Source: Fusibacter tunisiensis
GTDB lineage: Bacteria; Bacillota; Clostridia; Peptostreptococcales; Acidaminobacteraceae
NCBI RefSeq assembly: GCF_016908355.1
Contig: NZ_JAFBDT010000019.1
Span: forward strand, 1 to 44,588
Direction: 5' to 3'
Length of the DNA stretch: 44,588 nucleotides
The translations under genes and the position numbers were made by a program. Below, piece by piece: positions 1 to 7,839 of the stretch; positions within the stretch are counted from its first letter, which is position 1, and the number at the start of each line of letters is the position of its first letter. The notes under the pieces were generated by a model. It was not told the origin of the DNA, did not search any database, and was given only the letters and a program-made list of their open reading frames with translations.

Positions 1-216
1 TTGCACTCGATCCCGAACTTAGATGAAGATAGAGAGAGACTCAACAGCATAGACGGGATTGTACCGAATCCATTTGAATTGCCTGAAGGTTGCTATTTTG
101 CACCACGCTGCAAGCATGCAATGGCGCGTTGTAAGAAAGAACAACCGGGCGACTACACAGTAGGCGAGGGGCATACGGTAAAATGTTTCTTGTACGATGA
201 AAAGGAGGGGAAATAG
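1..216 (+). CDS. oppD: Oligopeptide ABC transporter ATPase OppD/DppD, C-terminal fragment
   Basis: The reading frame is already open at base 1, so this is the last 71 codons of a gene cut by the window edge; the TTG at base 1 is probably an internal Leu codon, not a start. The residues contain the cysteine-bearing C-terminal motif of oligopeptide/dipeptide transporter ATPases (GCYFAPRCKHAMARC, about residues 30-44). This oligo_HPY-type tail follows the ATPase domain in OppD/DppD. The stop lies directly against the ATG of the oppF-like gene, which is the usual D-then-F order. The ATPase motifs are outside the window, so the peptide specificity is inferred from the tail and the neighbour. Confidence 0.85.
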   Translation: MHSIPNLDEDRERLNSIDGIVPNPFELPEGCYFAPRCKHAMARCKKEQPGDYTVGEGHTVKCFLYDEKEGK

Positions 217-1194
217 ATGAAGGATAAAATTCTCGAGGTTAGAGACATAAAAAAACATTTCCCCATAAAAGGTGGCTTTCTTCAAAAGGAAGTTGCAGCG
301 GTAAAGGCAGTAGATGGTGTGTCTTTTGATGTTATGCGCGGAGAGACTATAGGTCTGGTAGGTGAGTCTGGTTGTGGGAAGTCGACACTGGGCAGAACCA
401 TTGTAAGACTATATGAGCCGACAGAAGGCGAGATAATATTCAATGGGAAAGACATTTCAGGGCTTAAAGGCCAGGACCTTAAACACCTGAGACAGCAGAT
501 GCAGCTCATCTTTCAAGACCCGTACTCATCGTTAAACCCAAGGATTAATGTTATGAACCTTGTGGGCGAGGCCATGGTGGCACATGGACTGGCTAAAAAA
601 GGCCAAGACCTTGCAGATAAGGTAACAGATGTAATCGAAATGTGTGGTTTATCGGCTTACCATGCTTACAGATACCCCCACCAATTTTCTGGTGGTCAGA
701 GACAACGTATTGGGATTGCCCGAGCCCTGGCACTGAATCCAGACTTTGTTGTGGCAGATGAGCCTGTATCGGCACTTGACGTATCGATTCAGTCTCAAGT
801 CTTGAACTTGATGATGGACCTTCAAGAAAAAATGGGCCTATCATACTTGTTTATTTCCCATGACCTAAGTGTTGTAAAGCACATTAGTGACAGGATAGGG
901 GTTATGTATTTGGGATCTTTGGTTGAGATGGCAGATAAGAAGGATCTTTATAACAACCCAACGCACCCATACACAAGAGCACTTCTTTCAGCGATTCCGG
1001 TGCCAAATCCAAATCGCATTAAGAAGATGGAGCCGATTATTGGTGAGATTCCAAGTAACGTAAACACGCCAAAAGGGTGTAAATTCCACACGAGATGTCC
1101 GTATGCAAAAGACATTTGTAAAGAGATTGTGCCACCGAATAAGGAAGTCGGGCCAAGACATTTTGCAGCATGCCACTTTGCAGGAGAGATTTAA
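217..1194 (+). CDS. oppF: Oligopeptide/dipeptide ABC transporter ATP-binding protein OppF
   Basis: This is a cytoplasmic ATPase that powers peptide import together with OppD, the OppB/C permeases and a binding protein. All ABC motifs are visible: Walker A GESGCGKST (residues 49-57), Q-loop FQDPYSSLNPR (from about 99), signature FSGGQRQRIGIARAL (from 157) and Walker B VVADEP (178-183), followed by SALD and a switch His in FISHDLSVV. The C-terminus carries the CKFHTRCPYAKDIC motif of the OppD/F family. The length of 325 residues is normal. The ATG follows the oppD stop without a gap and has AAGGAGGGG upstream. The true substrate (oligopeptide, dipeptide or nickel) cannot be read from the sequence. 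Confidence 0.93.
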   Translation: MKDKILEVRDIKKHFPIKGGFLQKEVAAVKAVDGVSFDVMRGETIGLVGESGCGKSTLGRTIVRLYEPTEGEIIFNGKDISGLKGQDLKHLRQQMQLIFQDPYSSLNPRINVMNLVGEAMVAHGLAKKGQDLADKVTDVIEMCGLSAYHAYRYPHQFSGGQRQRIGIARALALNPDFVVADEPVSALDVSIQSQVLNLMMDLQEKMGLSYLFISHDLSVVKHISDRIGVMYLGSLVEMADKKDLYNNPTHPYTRALLSAIPVPNPNRIKKMEPIIGEIPSNVNTPKGCKFHTRCPYAKDICKEIVPPNKEVGPRHFAACHFAGEI

Positions 1195-1240
1195 ATTGAT
1201 ATACTATTAAGAAATAAATGACCATTGGAAAGAGGCTATC

Positions 1241-1417
1241 ATGTTTAATAAAGTAAAAGAGATTCTTAAAAAAAAGGAGCTTGATCCTGAAAAATACGAT
1301 GTAGAACTTGAAAAAGGTGACTTTTTGGCATTGCTTATTGCAGCGGCTATGACAATGCTTCCAGTTTTAATTGGAATTTTTGCACTCTTTGGTTTATTGA
1401 CATGGATCATATTCTAA
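1241..1417 (+). CDS. Small single-pass or hairpin membrane protein, 58 aa
   Basis: An ATG preceded by GGAAAGAGG at about 5 nt opens a 58-codon frame ending in TAA. The first 27 residues are charged (KVKEILKKKELDPEKYDVELEKGD). Residues 28-58 are strongly hydrophobic and include a Pro near the middle, giving one long or two short membrane segments. It sits 46 nt after oppF and before the first terminator, so it is probably co-transcribed with the opp genes. I do not recognise the family, and nothing shows a role in peptide uptake. Confidence 0.6.
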   Translation: MFNKVKEILKKKELDPEKYDVELEKGDFLALLIAAAMTMLPVLIGIFALFGLLTWIIF

Positions 1418-1430
1418 TGAAATGCATAAA

Positions 1431-1463
1431 AAAGAAGCGGCCATCGGTCGCTTCTTTAATTTT
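1431..1463 (+). terminator. Intrinsic terminator after the opp operon
   Basis: AAAGAAGCG (1431-1439) pairs with CGCTTCTTT (1449-1457). The GCC/GGT extension closes an ATC loop, giving a 12-bp hairpin. The T-tract (ttt aatttt) is modest. Confidence 0.8.
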
Positions 1464-1532
1464 AAACATATTTAATTAATACTTAATTAAGACAATTATA
1501 AGCATCAGTTGTGTATAATGATTAAAACATGG

Positions 1533-1568
1533 AAATAAAAAACGCTCCTAGCAAACGCTAGAAACGTT
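1533..1568 (-). terminator. Intrinsic terminator of the tRNA-Thr gene
   Basis: Read on the minus strand, CTAGC-gttt-GCTAG is enclosed by AACG/CGTT and followed by TTTTTTATTT. It begins about 9 nt past the encoded CCA, so the tRNA is a single-gene transcript. Confidence 0.8.
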
Positions 1569-1576
1569 GATATAAC

Positions 1577-1652
1577 TGGAGCCGACGATGAGACTCGAAC
1601 TCACGACCTACGCCTTACCATGGCGTTGCTCTACCTGCTGAGCTACGACGGC
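1577..1652 (-). tRNA. tRNA-Thr (anticodon GGT)
   Basis: The reverse complement folds into a 76-nt cloverleaf. The acceptor stem is GCCGTCG/CGTCGGC with a T.T mismatch at pair 5-68. The D-arm has GCTC/GAGC, the anticodon stem is ACGCC/GGCGT with loop ATGGTAA, and the T-arm is GTGAG-TTCGAGT-CTCAT. The anticodon is GGT, reading ACC and ACU (Thr). The discriminator base is T and the 3' CCA is encoded. A promoter lies just upstream and a terminator just downstream on the same strand. Confidence 0.95.
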
Positions 1653-1664
1653 ATGTCCTAAACT

Positions 1665-1693
1665 ATTATAAAGGATTTACATACGAAAGACAA
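1665..1693 (-). promoter_or_regulatory. Sigma-A-type promoter of tRNA-Thr
   Basis: On the minus strand, TTGTCT (1693-1688) and a perfect TATAAT (1670-1665) are separated by 17 nt. The start of transcription would fall about 5-7 nt before the tRNA 5' end. Confidence 0.8.
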
Positions 1694-1723
1694 GACTATT
1701 TATAGATAAAAAATGGGGGCATT

Positions 1724-3412
1724 ATGAAGAAAAAACATCACACTAAATGGTTTTTAAAATGGAATTTCTGGTTTATCTTAAGCGTTATAGCTGTCGTTTT
1801 CGCATTTGCCGCATCCGAAAAAGCAATTGAAGAAAAACAGCCATCACCAAATTGGTCAATGGGTGTAAGGATAATGGAAGACCTGCCCACTGATGAGCGA
1901 AAAATCGATCTTGCAGTAATTGAAGGCAGTGAAGAGATGGTGCTGGGTGCAATTAAAGAAAATTATATACAGCTTTATAGACTGGATGCCATGGGAGAAG
2001 TTGTTCAGTCCACTACCATTGATCATGATGCAGTTGATACACTTAAGCTCATTCAAGTGGAAGCACTAGAGGATTTAATCCTTGTAAAAGTCAGTGATCG
2101 TATGATACTTGAGGTGATTGAAATTGACAATGAGACGATGACGCCTATAGGCCTTCAAACTTTATCAACGCATTCTGAACAATTTGACTCTGAGGGAGAA
2201 TACACCCTTGCAGCGGATGACAACAAGTTATCTTTATTTAAAGGGCAAGAAACACTATTTGACTATGCTGGCTATGAAGATGTAAAAAGTGTGGTTATAG
2301 AAGTCTATGAAGATCAGGTTTTTGGTGCTTTAAATACAGCTGATGGTGGTCAAATTTTTAGATTTAAGAATGGCACGGTAGAATGGGTGGACTTGTTGGA
2401 TGTGCCGGCTCAGAAGACATATGGCTATATTAGAGATATATATTTGACAGATGACATCGTCACGGTAATGTCACACAAATATGACCGAATGAATCCGGGA
2501 TCTGCAACAGCCCTTGGGGTATGGCAGTTCGAGAAGGATGACTTAGATCAATTTTACTTTCAGCCTTACTATCATGTTGGAACAGACTTATACCCTGTTA
2601 TTGTAGGGTCGAATCGGTATGAAGTCACTTATGTGTTAGGAAGTCTTCAAGCTCAGAGAAGTAGCGAAGCCCTACTTATGAAATACCCTCAAGCTGCGGG
2701 CGGAACCTTTGCAAATGTATCGAAATATACGCGTGAGAAAGATGAAATGACAGAAAATACAAGGTTGACAATTACACGTAATTATCCGATTGCGTATTTT
2801 TACGTCGATTATGGAGAAAGTACAAAAGTATTCTGGCTGGATAAAGAAGAAAACACTTCAGTGCTAAAAGGTGCTGGCAACACTTCTGAGTGGATTCAGT
2901 CGGCAAGATCTAGAAATCAAGTAAATTATCTGTCATTATTGGTAGGAAGTTTGATTCAACTGTTCAATACACTGTTTTTAGGAATTGTTTCACTTTTATC
3001 TATGCTGGCCCCTTATAATTATGGAATTATTGCCTTTATACTTGCTTTAATGGTGTTTAAACGGTTTGCACCACTTGAGGCCTTAAATAAAGAAAAAGTG
3101 TTGTTTTGGACGTCTGTCGTTGCTTTTGCAGCATTTAAGCTTTGGCTATTTGGCATATCCAATTTAGATTTTAAATTATTTGCACATATCTATCCTTTCT
3201 TTTTCGGAAATGCCATCTTGATGGGTGTGACTTCGATTTTTACAACAGCCTATGCCTTGATGATGCTTTATCTGTTCAAGAGAGAACACCCGTACTATAA
3301 CAATCGATTCCTACACTTTATGTTCTATTTTGGAATGGAAATGTTTTTTATAATGTTTACCTTTATGGCCTATTTTGTATCAGCTCTTGTAAAAAGTAAT
3401 TTTATGATGTAG
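1724..3412 (+). CDS. Unrecognised membrane protein with large extracytoplasmic domain, 562 aa
   Basis: The basic N-terminus (MKKKHHTKWFLKW) is followed by one hydrophobic segment (about 14-30). Next comes a soluble region of about 370 residues rich in short beta-type strands (repeated hydrophobic-DxI/V patterns, possibly a propeller-like fold). The last 160 residues have about five membrane segments, for example YNYGIIAFILALMVF and FFIMFTFMAYFV. The predicted arrangement is therefore signal-anchor, extracellular sensor-like domain, membrane bundle, with no visible catalytic motif. The ATG follows AATGGGGGC. The gene stands alone between a divergent tRNA and a strong terminator. I do not recognise the family; a sensory or envelope role is a guess. 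Confidence 0.8.
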   Translation: MKKKHHTKWFLKWNFWFILSVIAVVFAFAASEKAIEEKQPSPNWSMGVRIMEDLPTDERKIDLAVIEGSEEMVLGAIKENYIQLYRLDAMGEVVQSTTIDHDAVDTLKLIQVEALEDLILVKVSDRMILEVIEIDNETMTPIGLQTLSTHSEQFDSEGEYTLAADDNKLSLFKGQETLFDYAGYEDVKSVVIEVYEDQVFGALNTADGGQIFRFKNGTVEWVDLLDVPAQKTYGYIRDIYLTDDIVTVMSHKYDRMNPGSATALGVWQFEKDDLDQFYFQPYYHVGTDLYPVIVGSNRYEVTYVLGSLQAQRSSEALLMKYPQAAGGTFANVSKYTREKDEMTENTRLTITRNYPIAYFYVDYGESTKVFWLDKEENTSVLKGAGNTSEWIQSARSRNQVNYLSLLVGSLIQLFNTLFLGIVSLLSMLAPYNYGIIAFILALMVFKRFAPLEALNKEKVLFWTSVVAFAAFKLWLFGISNLDFKLFAHIYPFFFGNAILMGVTSIFTTAYALMMLYLFKREHPYYNNRFLHFMFYFGMEMFFIMFTFMAYFVSALVKSNFMM

Positions 3413-3466
3413 AAAAACCACCCCGATTATGATCAATGGTCATGACACATAAAGGGGTGGTTTTTT
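3413..3466. terminator. Bidirectional terminator between convergent genes
   Basis: AAAAACCACCCC (3413-3424) pairs with GGGGTGGTTTTTT (3454-3466). A/T tracts on both sides make it work in both directions, serving the plus gene ending at 3412 and the minus operon ending at 3469. Confidence 0.85.
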
Positions 3467-3468
3467 GA

Positions 3469-3852
3469 TTAATCTTTTATTGTATACACGAAATCGTTCT
3501 CAATGAGAATAGATTCAACAGCTTCAAAAATACGATTATTTGCAAAATCATCTTCTAAGACAATAAGGGTTTCTTTAGGTAGTTTCTGAAGACTTGAGCC
3601 AAGTTCAGTGAGTTCAATGGACGTTTCATTGAGAAAAATCAAATCTTCTGAAACGCGAAGCGTCTGTTTGAGATTGGTGCTGGTGTGATTGGTTGTTTCT
3701 GGCACTTCTGATGGCGTCGTATTGGGTGTAGAATTTCCTAGTTGCCCGCCAAGACCCAATCTGCCATCTAAGAGAAGAAGTAGGATAACAAGCAGAGCCA
3801 AAATCAGAAGGTTTCGTATTCTACGGGATTTTTTTTTGCGTTTAGATTTCAT
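3469..3852 (-). CDS. Small ExbD-like membrane-anchored protein, 127 aa
   Basis: The N-terminus is very basic (KSKRKKKSRRIRN) and leads into one membrane helix (about 13-29), then a Ser/Thr/Pro-rich linker (about 38-60). The last 65 residues follow the pattern of the ExbD/TolR extracytoplasmic domain: a VSEDLIFLNETSIELTEL-type strand-turn-strand, LIVLEDD, then a FEAVESILIENDF helix and a short final strand. The canonical transmembrane Asp of ExbD is not at its usual place; the only Asp (29) is at the helix end. The gene has AGGAGG before its ATG and follows the ExbD gene by 17 nt. I infer a divergent second ExbD-type partner. No name is known to me. Confidence 0.7.
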   Translation of the reverse strand: MKSKRKKKSRRIRNLLILALLVILLLLLDGRLGLGGQLGNSTPNTTPSEVPETTNHTSTNLKQTLRVSEDLIFLNETSIELTELGSSLQKLPKETLIVLEDDFANNRIFEAVESILIENDFVYTIKD

Positions 3853-3869
3853 GTGAACCTCCTAAATCA

Positions 3870-4421
3870 TTATGGGTTAGTGATGAGAAAGAAACGATCG
3901 GCGCCAAGTTCCCTTGTAAGTTCACTTATACTTTCCTGAACAAGTAAATAGGCATATCTAAAAACACTGCCATCTTCAGTTAAAGTAAAAAGGACTATAG
4001 GTGGGATGTCGCTCTGAGATTGTAACAGTTGCGTTAGTTTTTGTTTGATTTTATTTTTTTGAGCCATTCGGCTGTTCAGTGTACTCTGATCTGGGTAGAG
4101 TAAATATAGGTCTGTGGGTGAACCGTCAACCCAAAGGTGGTTGTTCCGTGTTTTTAGTTCAACGGAGATAATTTTTGTTTGGTTCAGAATAAAATCGTAA
4201 AGTCTGTCTTTAGGATCTGTTAAATCTGAATTAGACGTTTCTGAAAGCTGAGCGAGTGTCACTGCTTGCGTATTTATTTTTGAGTGTAATTTTTCAATTT
4301 CATTACTATAATTGGCTTCTAGAGCATCCGTTGAAATAGAGGTATTGATTAACATAACAAATAAAAGAATTAAAAAAACATCCAGAAGAGGTGTGAAATC
4401 CATCCATTTATTTTTCTGCAT
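3870..4421 (-). CDS. ExbD/TolR-family proton-channel partner, 183 aa
   Basis: The N-terminus (KWMDFTPLLDVFLILLFVML) matches the ExbD/TolR anchor: a short cytoplasmic part, then a membrane helix holding the conserved Asp (LLDVF) that carries protons in this family. The extracytoplasmic part has a longer variable region, then an ExbD-like end with IVLFTLTEDGSVFRYAYLLVQES and a final DRFFLI strand. I chose the second ATG (4421) because GAGG lies 6 nt before it; the first ATG (4427) is directly against the same GAGG. The gene overlaps the upstream ExbB-like gene by 14 nt, so translation is probably coupled. Confidence 0.85.
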   Translation of the reverse strand: MQKNKWMDFTPLLDVFLILLFVMLINTSISTDALEANYSNEIEKLHSKINTQAVTLAQLSETSNSDLTDPKDRLYDFILNQTKIISVELKTRNNHLWVDGSPTDLYLLYPDQSTLNSRMAQKNKIKQKLTQLLQSQSDIPPIVLFTLTEDGSVFRYAYLLVQESISELTRELGADRFFLITNP

Positions 4422-4929
4422 AGGCATCCTCGGTTCGACTTGCCAAATCCATACGCTCTAGAATCATTTTTAGATTCTCTTGGTTTTGGTCTACAACTGG
4501 CGATAATGTTGCATCAACAGCCTTAAAAAGCAAAGCAAAAATAAGGCCCCAAAAAGTAGAGGTTAGGGCTGTGGTGAAATTCAGTGTGACTTGTGCTTGA
4601 CTCATATTTAAGAGTCCAAGCAAGGAGAGAATTGTACCAAGCATACCCATCATTGGAAAAGCAGAATTTATGGAAGTAAAAATGCTGTAGTAATGAATTT
4701 CATCTGCGTGCATACTTTTCATGGAATTCAAGTCAAGTTTATCAGGATGGGGGTCTTTAATTCGTGCCATTAAGAGTGTAATAGGGATGTAAATTTTAGG
4801 TTGAAGGAGATTTTTCAAATGTGTCGAAGCCCGCTTAGCCCTTGGATAGACCACAAAGGCATTAATGACAGCAAGTAAAACAATCAATAAATCATAGCCA
4901 AATAAATTTGTTAAAATTAGTTTTCCCAT
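4408..4929 (-). CDS. MotA/TolQ/ExbB-family proton channel subunit, 173 aa
   Basis: This small protein has an N-terminal helix (about 8-26), a cytoplasmic loop, and two closely spaced helices. Those carry the family hallmark FPMMGMLGTILSLLGL and a following ALTSTFWGLIFALLF, the Thr/Gly-rich channel helix of ExbB/TolQ/MotA. At 173 residues it is near the minimum for the family, with no flagellar or long tail domain. AGAGGAGG lies 8 nt before the ATG. It heads a three-gene operon with two ExbD-type proteins. ExbBD complexes use the ion gradient to do work at the envelope; without an outer membrane or TonB the target here is unknown. Confidence 0.85.
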   Translation of the reverse strand: MGKLILTNLFGYDLLIVLLAVINAFVVYPRAKRASTHLKNLLQPKIYIPITLLMARIKDPHPDKLDLNSMKSMHADEIHYYSIFTSINSAFPMMGMLGTILSLLGLLNMSQAQVTLNFTTALTSTFWGLIFALLFKAVDATLSPVVDQNQENLKMILERMDLASRTEDAYAEK

Positions 4930-4977
4930 TTAAAATAACCTCCTCTCGTTTAATTTTATCATAAAAGTACTGGACAA

Positions 4978-5006
4978 TTGAGAAAATTATAAGAATTTGA
5001 TATAAT
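4978..5006 (+). promoter_or_regulatory. Promoter of the pullulanase gene
   Basis: TTGAGA (4978-4983), a 17-nt spacer and a perfect TATAAT (5001-5006). Transcription should start near 5012, just before the cre-like site. Confidence 0.85.
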
Positions 5007-5016
5007 GAAGTAGGAA

Positions 5017-5031
5017 ATGCAAGCGGTTGCG
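5017..5031 (+). promoter_or_regulatory. cre / LacI-family operator
   Basis: ATGCAAGCGGTTGCG matches the Bacillus catabolite-responsive consensus WTGNAANCGNWNNCW at 14 of 15 positions; only the last base differs. It is near-palindromic (GCAA-GCGG-TTGC). It lies just downstream of the transcription start, where a bound CcpA or MalR-type repressor blocks transcription. Which LacI-family protein binds cannot be decided here. Confidence 0.75.
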
Positions 5032-5054
5032 CAAAAATAGGGGGAATATATCAT

Positions 5055-7817
5055 ATGAAAAAAATAATCAGTTTTTCACTGGTTTTGGTGATGGTTTTAA
5101 GTGTTATACCACAGGTTGTGTTTGCAGAAGCACCCACTGAATTAATCATCCATTACCATCGTTTTGATAGCGTATATGAAAATTGGAATTTATGGATTTG
5201 GCCTGAAAGCAAGGCAGGAACAAGTTATGAATTTACAGATGAAGATGAATTTGGTAAAGTTGCTGTTATTCCACTAGAGAATATTGAATCTGTTGATCAA
5301 ATCGGATTTATCGTCCGAAAAGGCGATTGGGAAGCAAAAGATGTGGATCAGGATCGATTTATTCCTGTTAATCGTGTAAATGCCAAAAATCAACTTGAAA
5401 TATTTGTAGTTCAGGGCAGTGAAACTTTCTATTTTGATGCCTCTGAAATAGACCTTTCTCCAAAATTTTTAAGCGCACAATTGATTGATGAAAAAACGGT
5501 AAAAATTACAAGTTCAAAACCGATACCTATTTCTGAGATGAGAAGTGGGTTTAGTTTAGTAGATTCAGATGGGACGCACTTAAAACCTGCTGCAGTAAGT
5601 GGCGGTTCAGGCGATATGGCTCAAAATTTTGTTGTGCTTTTGGAAGATGCAATAACCATAGGAAAAGACTATGTCACTGAGTTTGGAACGTATGCTGAAG
5701 TCCCTATAGACATTTCAGGAATCTATGGCACTGAAATTTTTGAATCTACCTTTGGCTATACAGGGGTGCTTGGGGTGTCATACACTAAAAATAAAACGAC
5801 ATTTAGGGTTTGGTCACCGTTAGCAGAAGATATGACACTGGTTCTATATGCCGAAGGATTAGGGCCGGTTGAACTTGAACGAATACCAATGCGTCAGTCA
5901 GATCAAGGGGTATGGGAAGTTTCTGTAGAAGGTGACCTACATGGCTTTTATTACACCTATGCCTTTAAAATGAATGGCCAAGACCGAGAAACGTATGATC
6001 CCTATGCAGTTGCAGCGGGTGTAAATGGAGATCGGTCCATGGTAGTGGACTTTGAGCAAACGCACCCTGAGGGCTGGCAAAATGACCGTGGTCCGGTATA
6101 TGAAAAGAGTAATGATGCAATTGTATATGAAATGCATATTCGCGATTTTTCGATTCACCCATCTTCTGGAATTGAGCATGCAGGCAAGTATCTGGGTGTT
6201 GTAGAATCTGGCACGCAAACTGATGCGGGGACAGTGACCGGGCTTGACCACTTAAAGGAACTCGGTGTAACACACGTTCAAATCTTGCCTATGTATGATT
6301 TCAACAGTATTGATGAAAGGCAACTTACTGAAGGGGTATTTAACTGGGGATATGATCCTAAGAATTATAGTGTTCCTGAAGGATCCTATGCAACAGATCC
6401 TTATAATGGTGAAAGTCGAATCCTTGAAATGAAGCAAATGATTAAAGGCTTACACGATGCTGGAATTGGTGTTATTATGGATGTGGTTTATAACCATACA
6501 GCTTTAAGCGCAGATTCTAACTTAAACTTACTCATGCCAGGTTATTATTATAGAATGGATGATGGGAAGTTTTCAAATGCATCAGGGACAGGAAATGAAA
6601 CGGCTTCAGAGCGTATAATGGTTAGAAAATTAATCTTAGACTCATTGAAGCATTGGGTTGAAACGTATCATATTGACGGTTTTAGATTTGATTTAATGGG
6701 TGTCCATGATATTGAAACCATGCAAGTCATTGAAAAGGAACTCAAAAAAATCAACCCCAATATAATTTTATATGGAGAGGGTTGGACTGGCGGAACATCA
6801 ACTTTACCAGATGGTGAGCGGTTACTTAAGGCAAATCTTTCAGCGACACCAACGATTGGCGCATTTAATGATGACATGCGTGATGGTATTAAAGGTCATG
6901 TGTTTAATGCTGAAGAAGGTGCTTTTGCAAGTGGTTATGCCGGTTTTGAAGAAAGTGTTAAGTTTGGAATTGTAGGTGCGGTTTTTCATCCCCAAGTAAA
7001 TTATGACGCTGTGAATTATTCAAATGACCCTTGGGCTGTAAATCCTTCCCAATCTGTAAATTATGTCTCTGCCCATGACAATCTTACCCTTTGGGATAAG
7101 TTTCAGGTAACAAATCCTGCGGCTTCAGAAGAAGAGCGGATTCGCATGCATATGTTAAGCAATGCCATTGTATTAACGTCACAAGGCATGCCGTTTTTAC
7201 ATTTGGGCGTTGATTTTTTAAGAACCAAAGAGGGCGATCATAACAGCTATATGTCACCAGATTCAATCAATCAAATTGATTGGAACAGAAAAACAATGTA
7301 TCATGACGTCTTTGACTACCATAAAGGTTTAATCGACCTTAGAAAAAATTATCCAGCATTTAGGTTGTCGACACAGAGCGCTATAGAATCTGGCATTGTG
7401 TTTTTCTCCAGTGAAGAAACGTCGGTGGTAAGTCTAAAAGACCAAATGATTGGCTATATGATTCCTAAAAATGAAGCCCTTGATATTTCAGAGACCCTAA
7501 TTGTAATTTTTAATGGACGTGATAAGGCGCAAGAAATTAATTTGCCGGGGTCTGAGTATAAAATTTTGGTTAATGGTCAGGAAGCCTCAGCACAAGCGCT
7601 TGAGAAATTTAAAGGTGGCCGTTTAGAGATGCCTTCATATTCGGCACTTGTTTTGTCCACTGAAGATGTGTTTATTGAAGGTCAAACAAATAGAATTGCA
7701 ACAGATTCAAATGATTCAAAGGGTGTTTCTATAGCCCTAATTGCCGTACTGGGTTTTGTGTTTGCTTCGGCAGGTGTGCTATTAGTCATGGGCAGGCAAA
7801 AAAAGAAAACAGTTTGA
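5055..7817 (+). CDS. pulA: Secreted, membrane-anchored type I pullulanase (GH13), 920 aa
   Basis: Hydrolyses alpha-1,6 branch links of pullulan and starch-type glucans at the cell surface. A signal peptide (1-24, ending VVFA) is followed by a CBM41-like starch-binding module (about 28-120, with WNLWIW), an intermediate domain, a CBM48-like module (about 235-335) and the GH13 barrel. Pullulanase motif FNWGYDP is at 429-435. The four GH13 regions are DVVYNH (476-481), GFRFD with nucleophile D546, GEGW with acid E575, and SAHD with D675. The C-terminus has a membrane helix (about 895-912) and a basic tail but no LPXTG. GGGGGAA lies before the ATG, with a promoter and cre site upstream. The gene is monocistronic. 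Confidence 0.95.
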   Translation: MKKIISFSLVLVMVLSVIPQVVFAEAPTELIIHYHRFDSVYENWNLWIWPESKAGTSYEFTDEDEFGKVAVIPLENIESVDQIGFIVRKGDWEAKDVDQDRFIPVNRVNAKNQLEIFVVQGSETFYFDASEIDLSPKFLSAQLIDEKTVKITSSKPIPISEMRSGFSLVDSDGTHLKPAAVSGGSGDMAQNFVVLLEDAITIGKDYVTEFGTYAEVPIDISGIYGTEIFESTFGYTGVLGVSYTKNKTTFRVWSPLAEDMTLVLYAEGLGPVELERIPMRQSDQGVWEVSVEGDLHGFYYTYAFKMNGQDRETYDPYAVAAGVNGDRSMVVDFEQTHPEGWQNDRGPVYEKSNDAIVYEMHIRDFSIHPSSGIEHAGKYLGVVESGTQTDAGTVTGLDHLKELGVTHVQILPMYDFNSIDERQLTEGVFNWGYDPKNYSVPEGSYATDPYNGESRILEMKQMIKGLHDAGIGVIMDVVYNHTALSADSNLNLLMPGYYYRMDDGKFSNASGTGNETASERIMVRKLILDSLKHWVETYHIDGFRFDLMGVHDIETMQVIEKELKKINPNIILYGEGWTGGTSTLPDGERLLKANLSATPTIGAFNDDMRDGIKGHVFNAEEGAFASGYAGFEESVKFGIVGAVFHPQVNYDAVNYSNDPWAVNPSQSVNYVSAHDNLTLWDKFQVTNPAASEEERIRMHMLSNAIVLTSQGMPFLHLGVDFLRTKEGDHNSYMSPDSINQIDWNRKTMYHDVFDYHKGLIDLRKNYPAFRLSTQSAIESGIVFFSSEETSVVSLKDQMIGYMIPKNEALDISETLIVIFNGRDKAQEINLPGSEYKILVNGQEASAQALEKFKGGRLEMPSYSALVLSTEDVFIEGQTNRIATDSNDSKGVSIALIAVLGFVFASAGVLLVMGRQKKKTV

Positions 7818-7836
7818 GACCAATAAGTCTCAAACT
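7811..7836. terminator. Bidirectional terminator overlapping the pullulanase stop
   Basis: AGTTTGAGAC (7811-7820) pairs perfectly with GTCTCAAACT (7827-7836) around CAATAA; the pulA stop codon is inside the stem. The minus-strand side is followed by a strong T-rich tract, so it best serves the YitT-family gene. Confidence 0.75.
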
Positions 7837-7839
7837 GCT

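Noticed and set aside
1514-1519. Plus-strand TATAAT as a promoter
   Set aside because: No acceptable -35 at 16-18 nt, and it would read through the tRNA terminator and tRNA in antisense; support is too weak.
3469-4929. ExbB/ExbD-like genes as a Zorya defence system or flagellar stator
   Set aside because: The channel subunit lacks the long ZorA tail, no ZorC/D/E or flagellar genes are near, and the partner is ExbD-like without an OmpA/peptidoglycan-binding domain.
5055-7817. Sortase anchoring of the pullulanase
   Set aside because: The C-terminus has a helix and basic tail but no LPXTG-like motif, so it is a membrane anchor.
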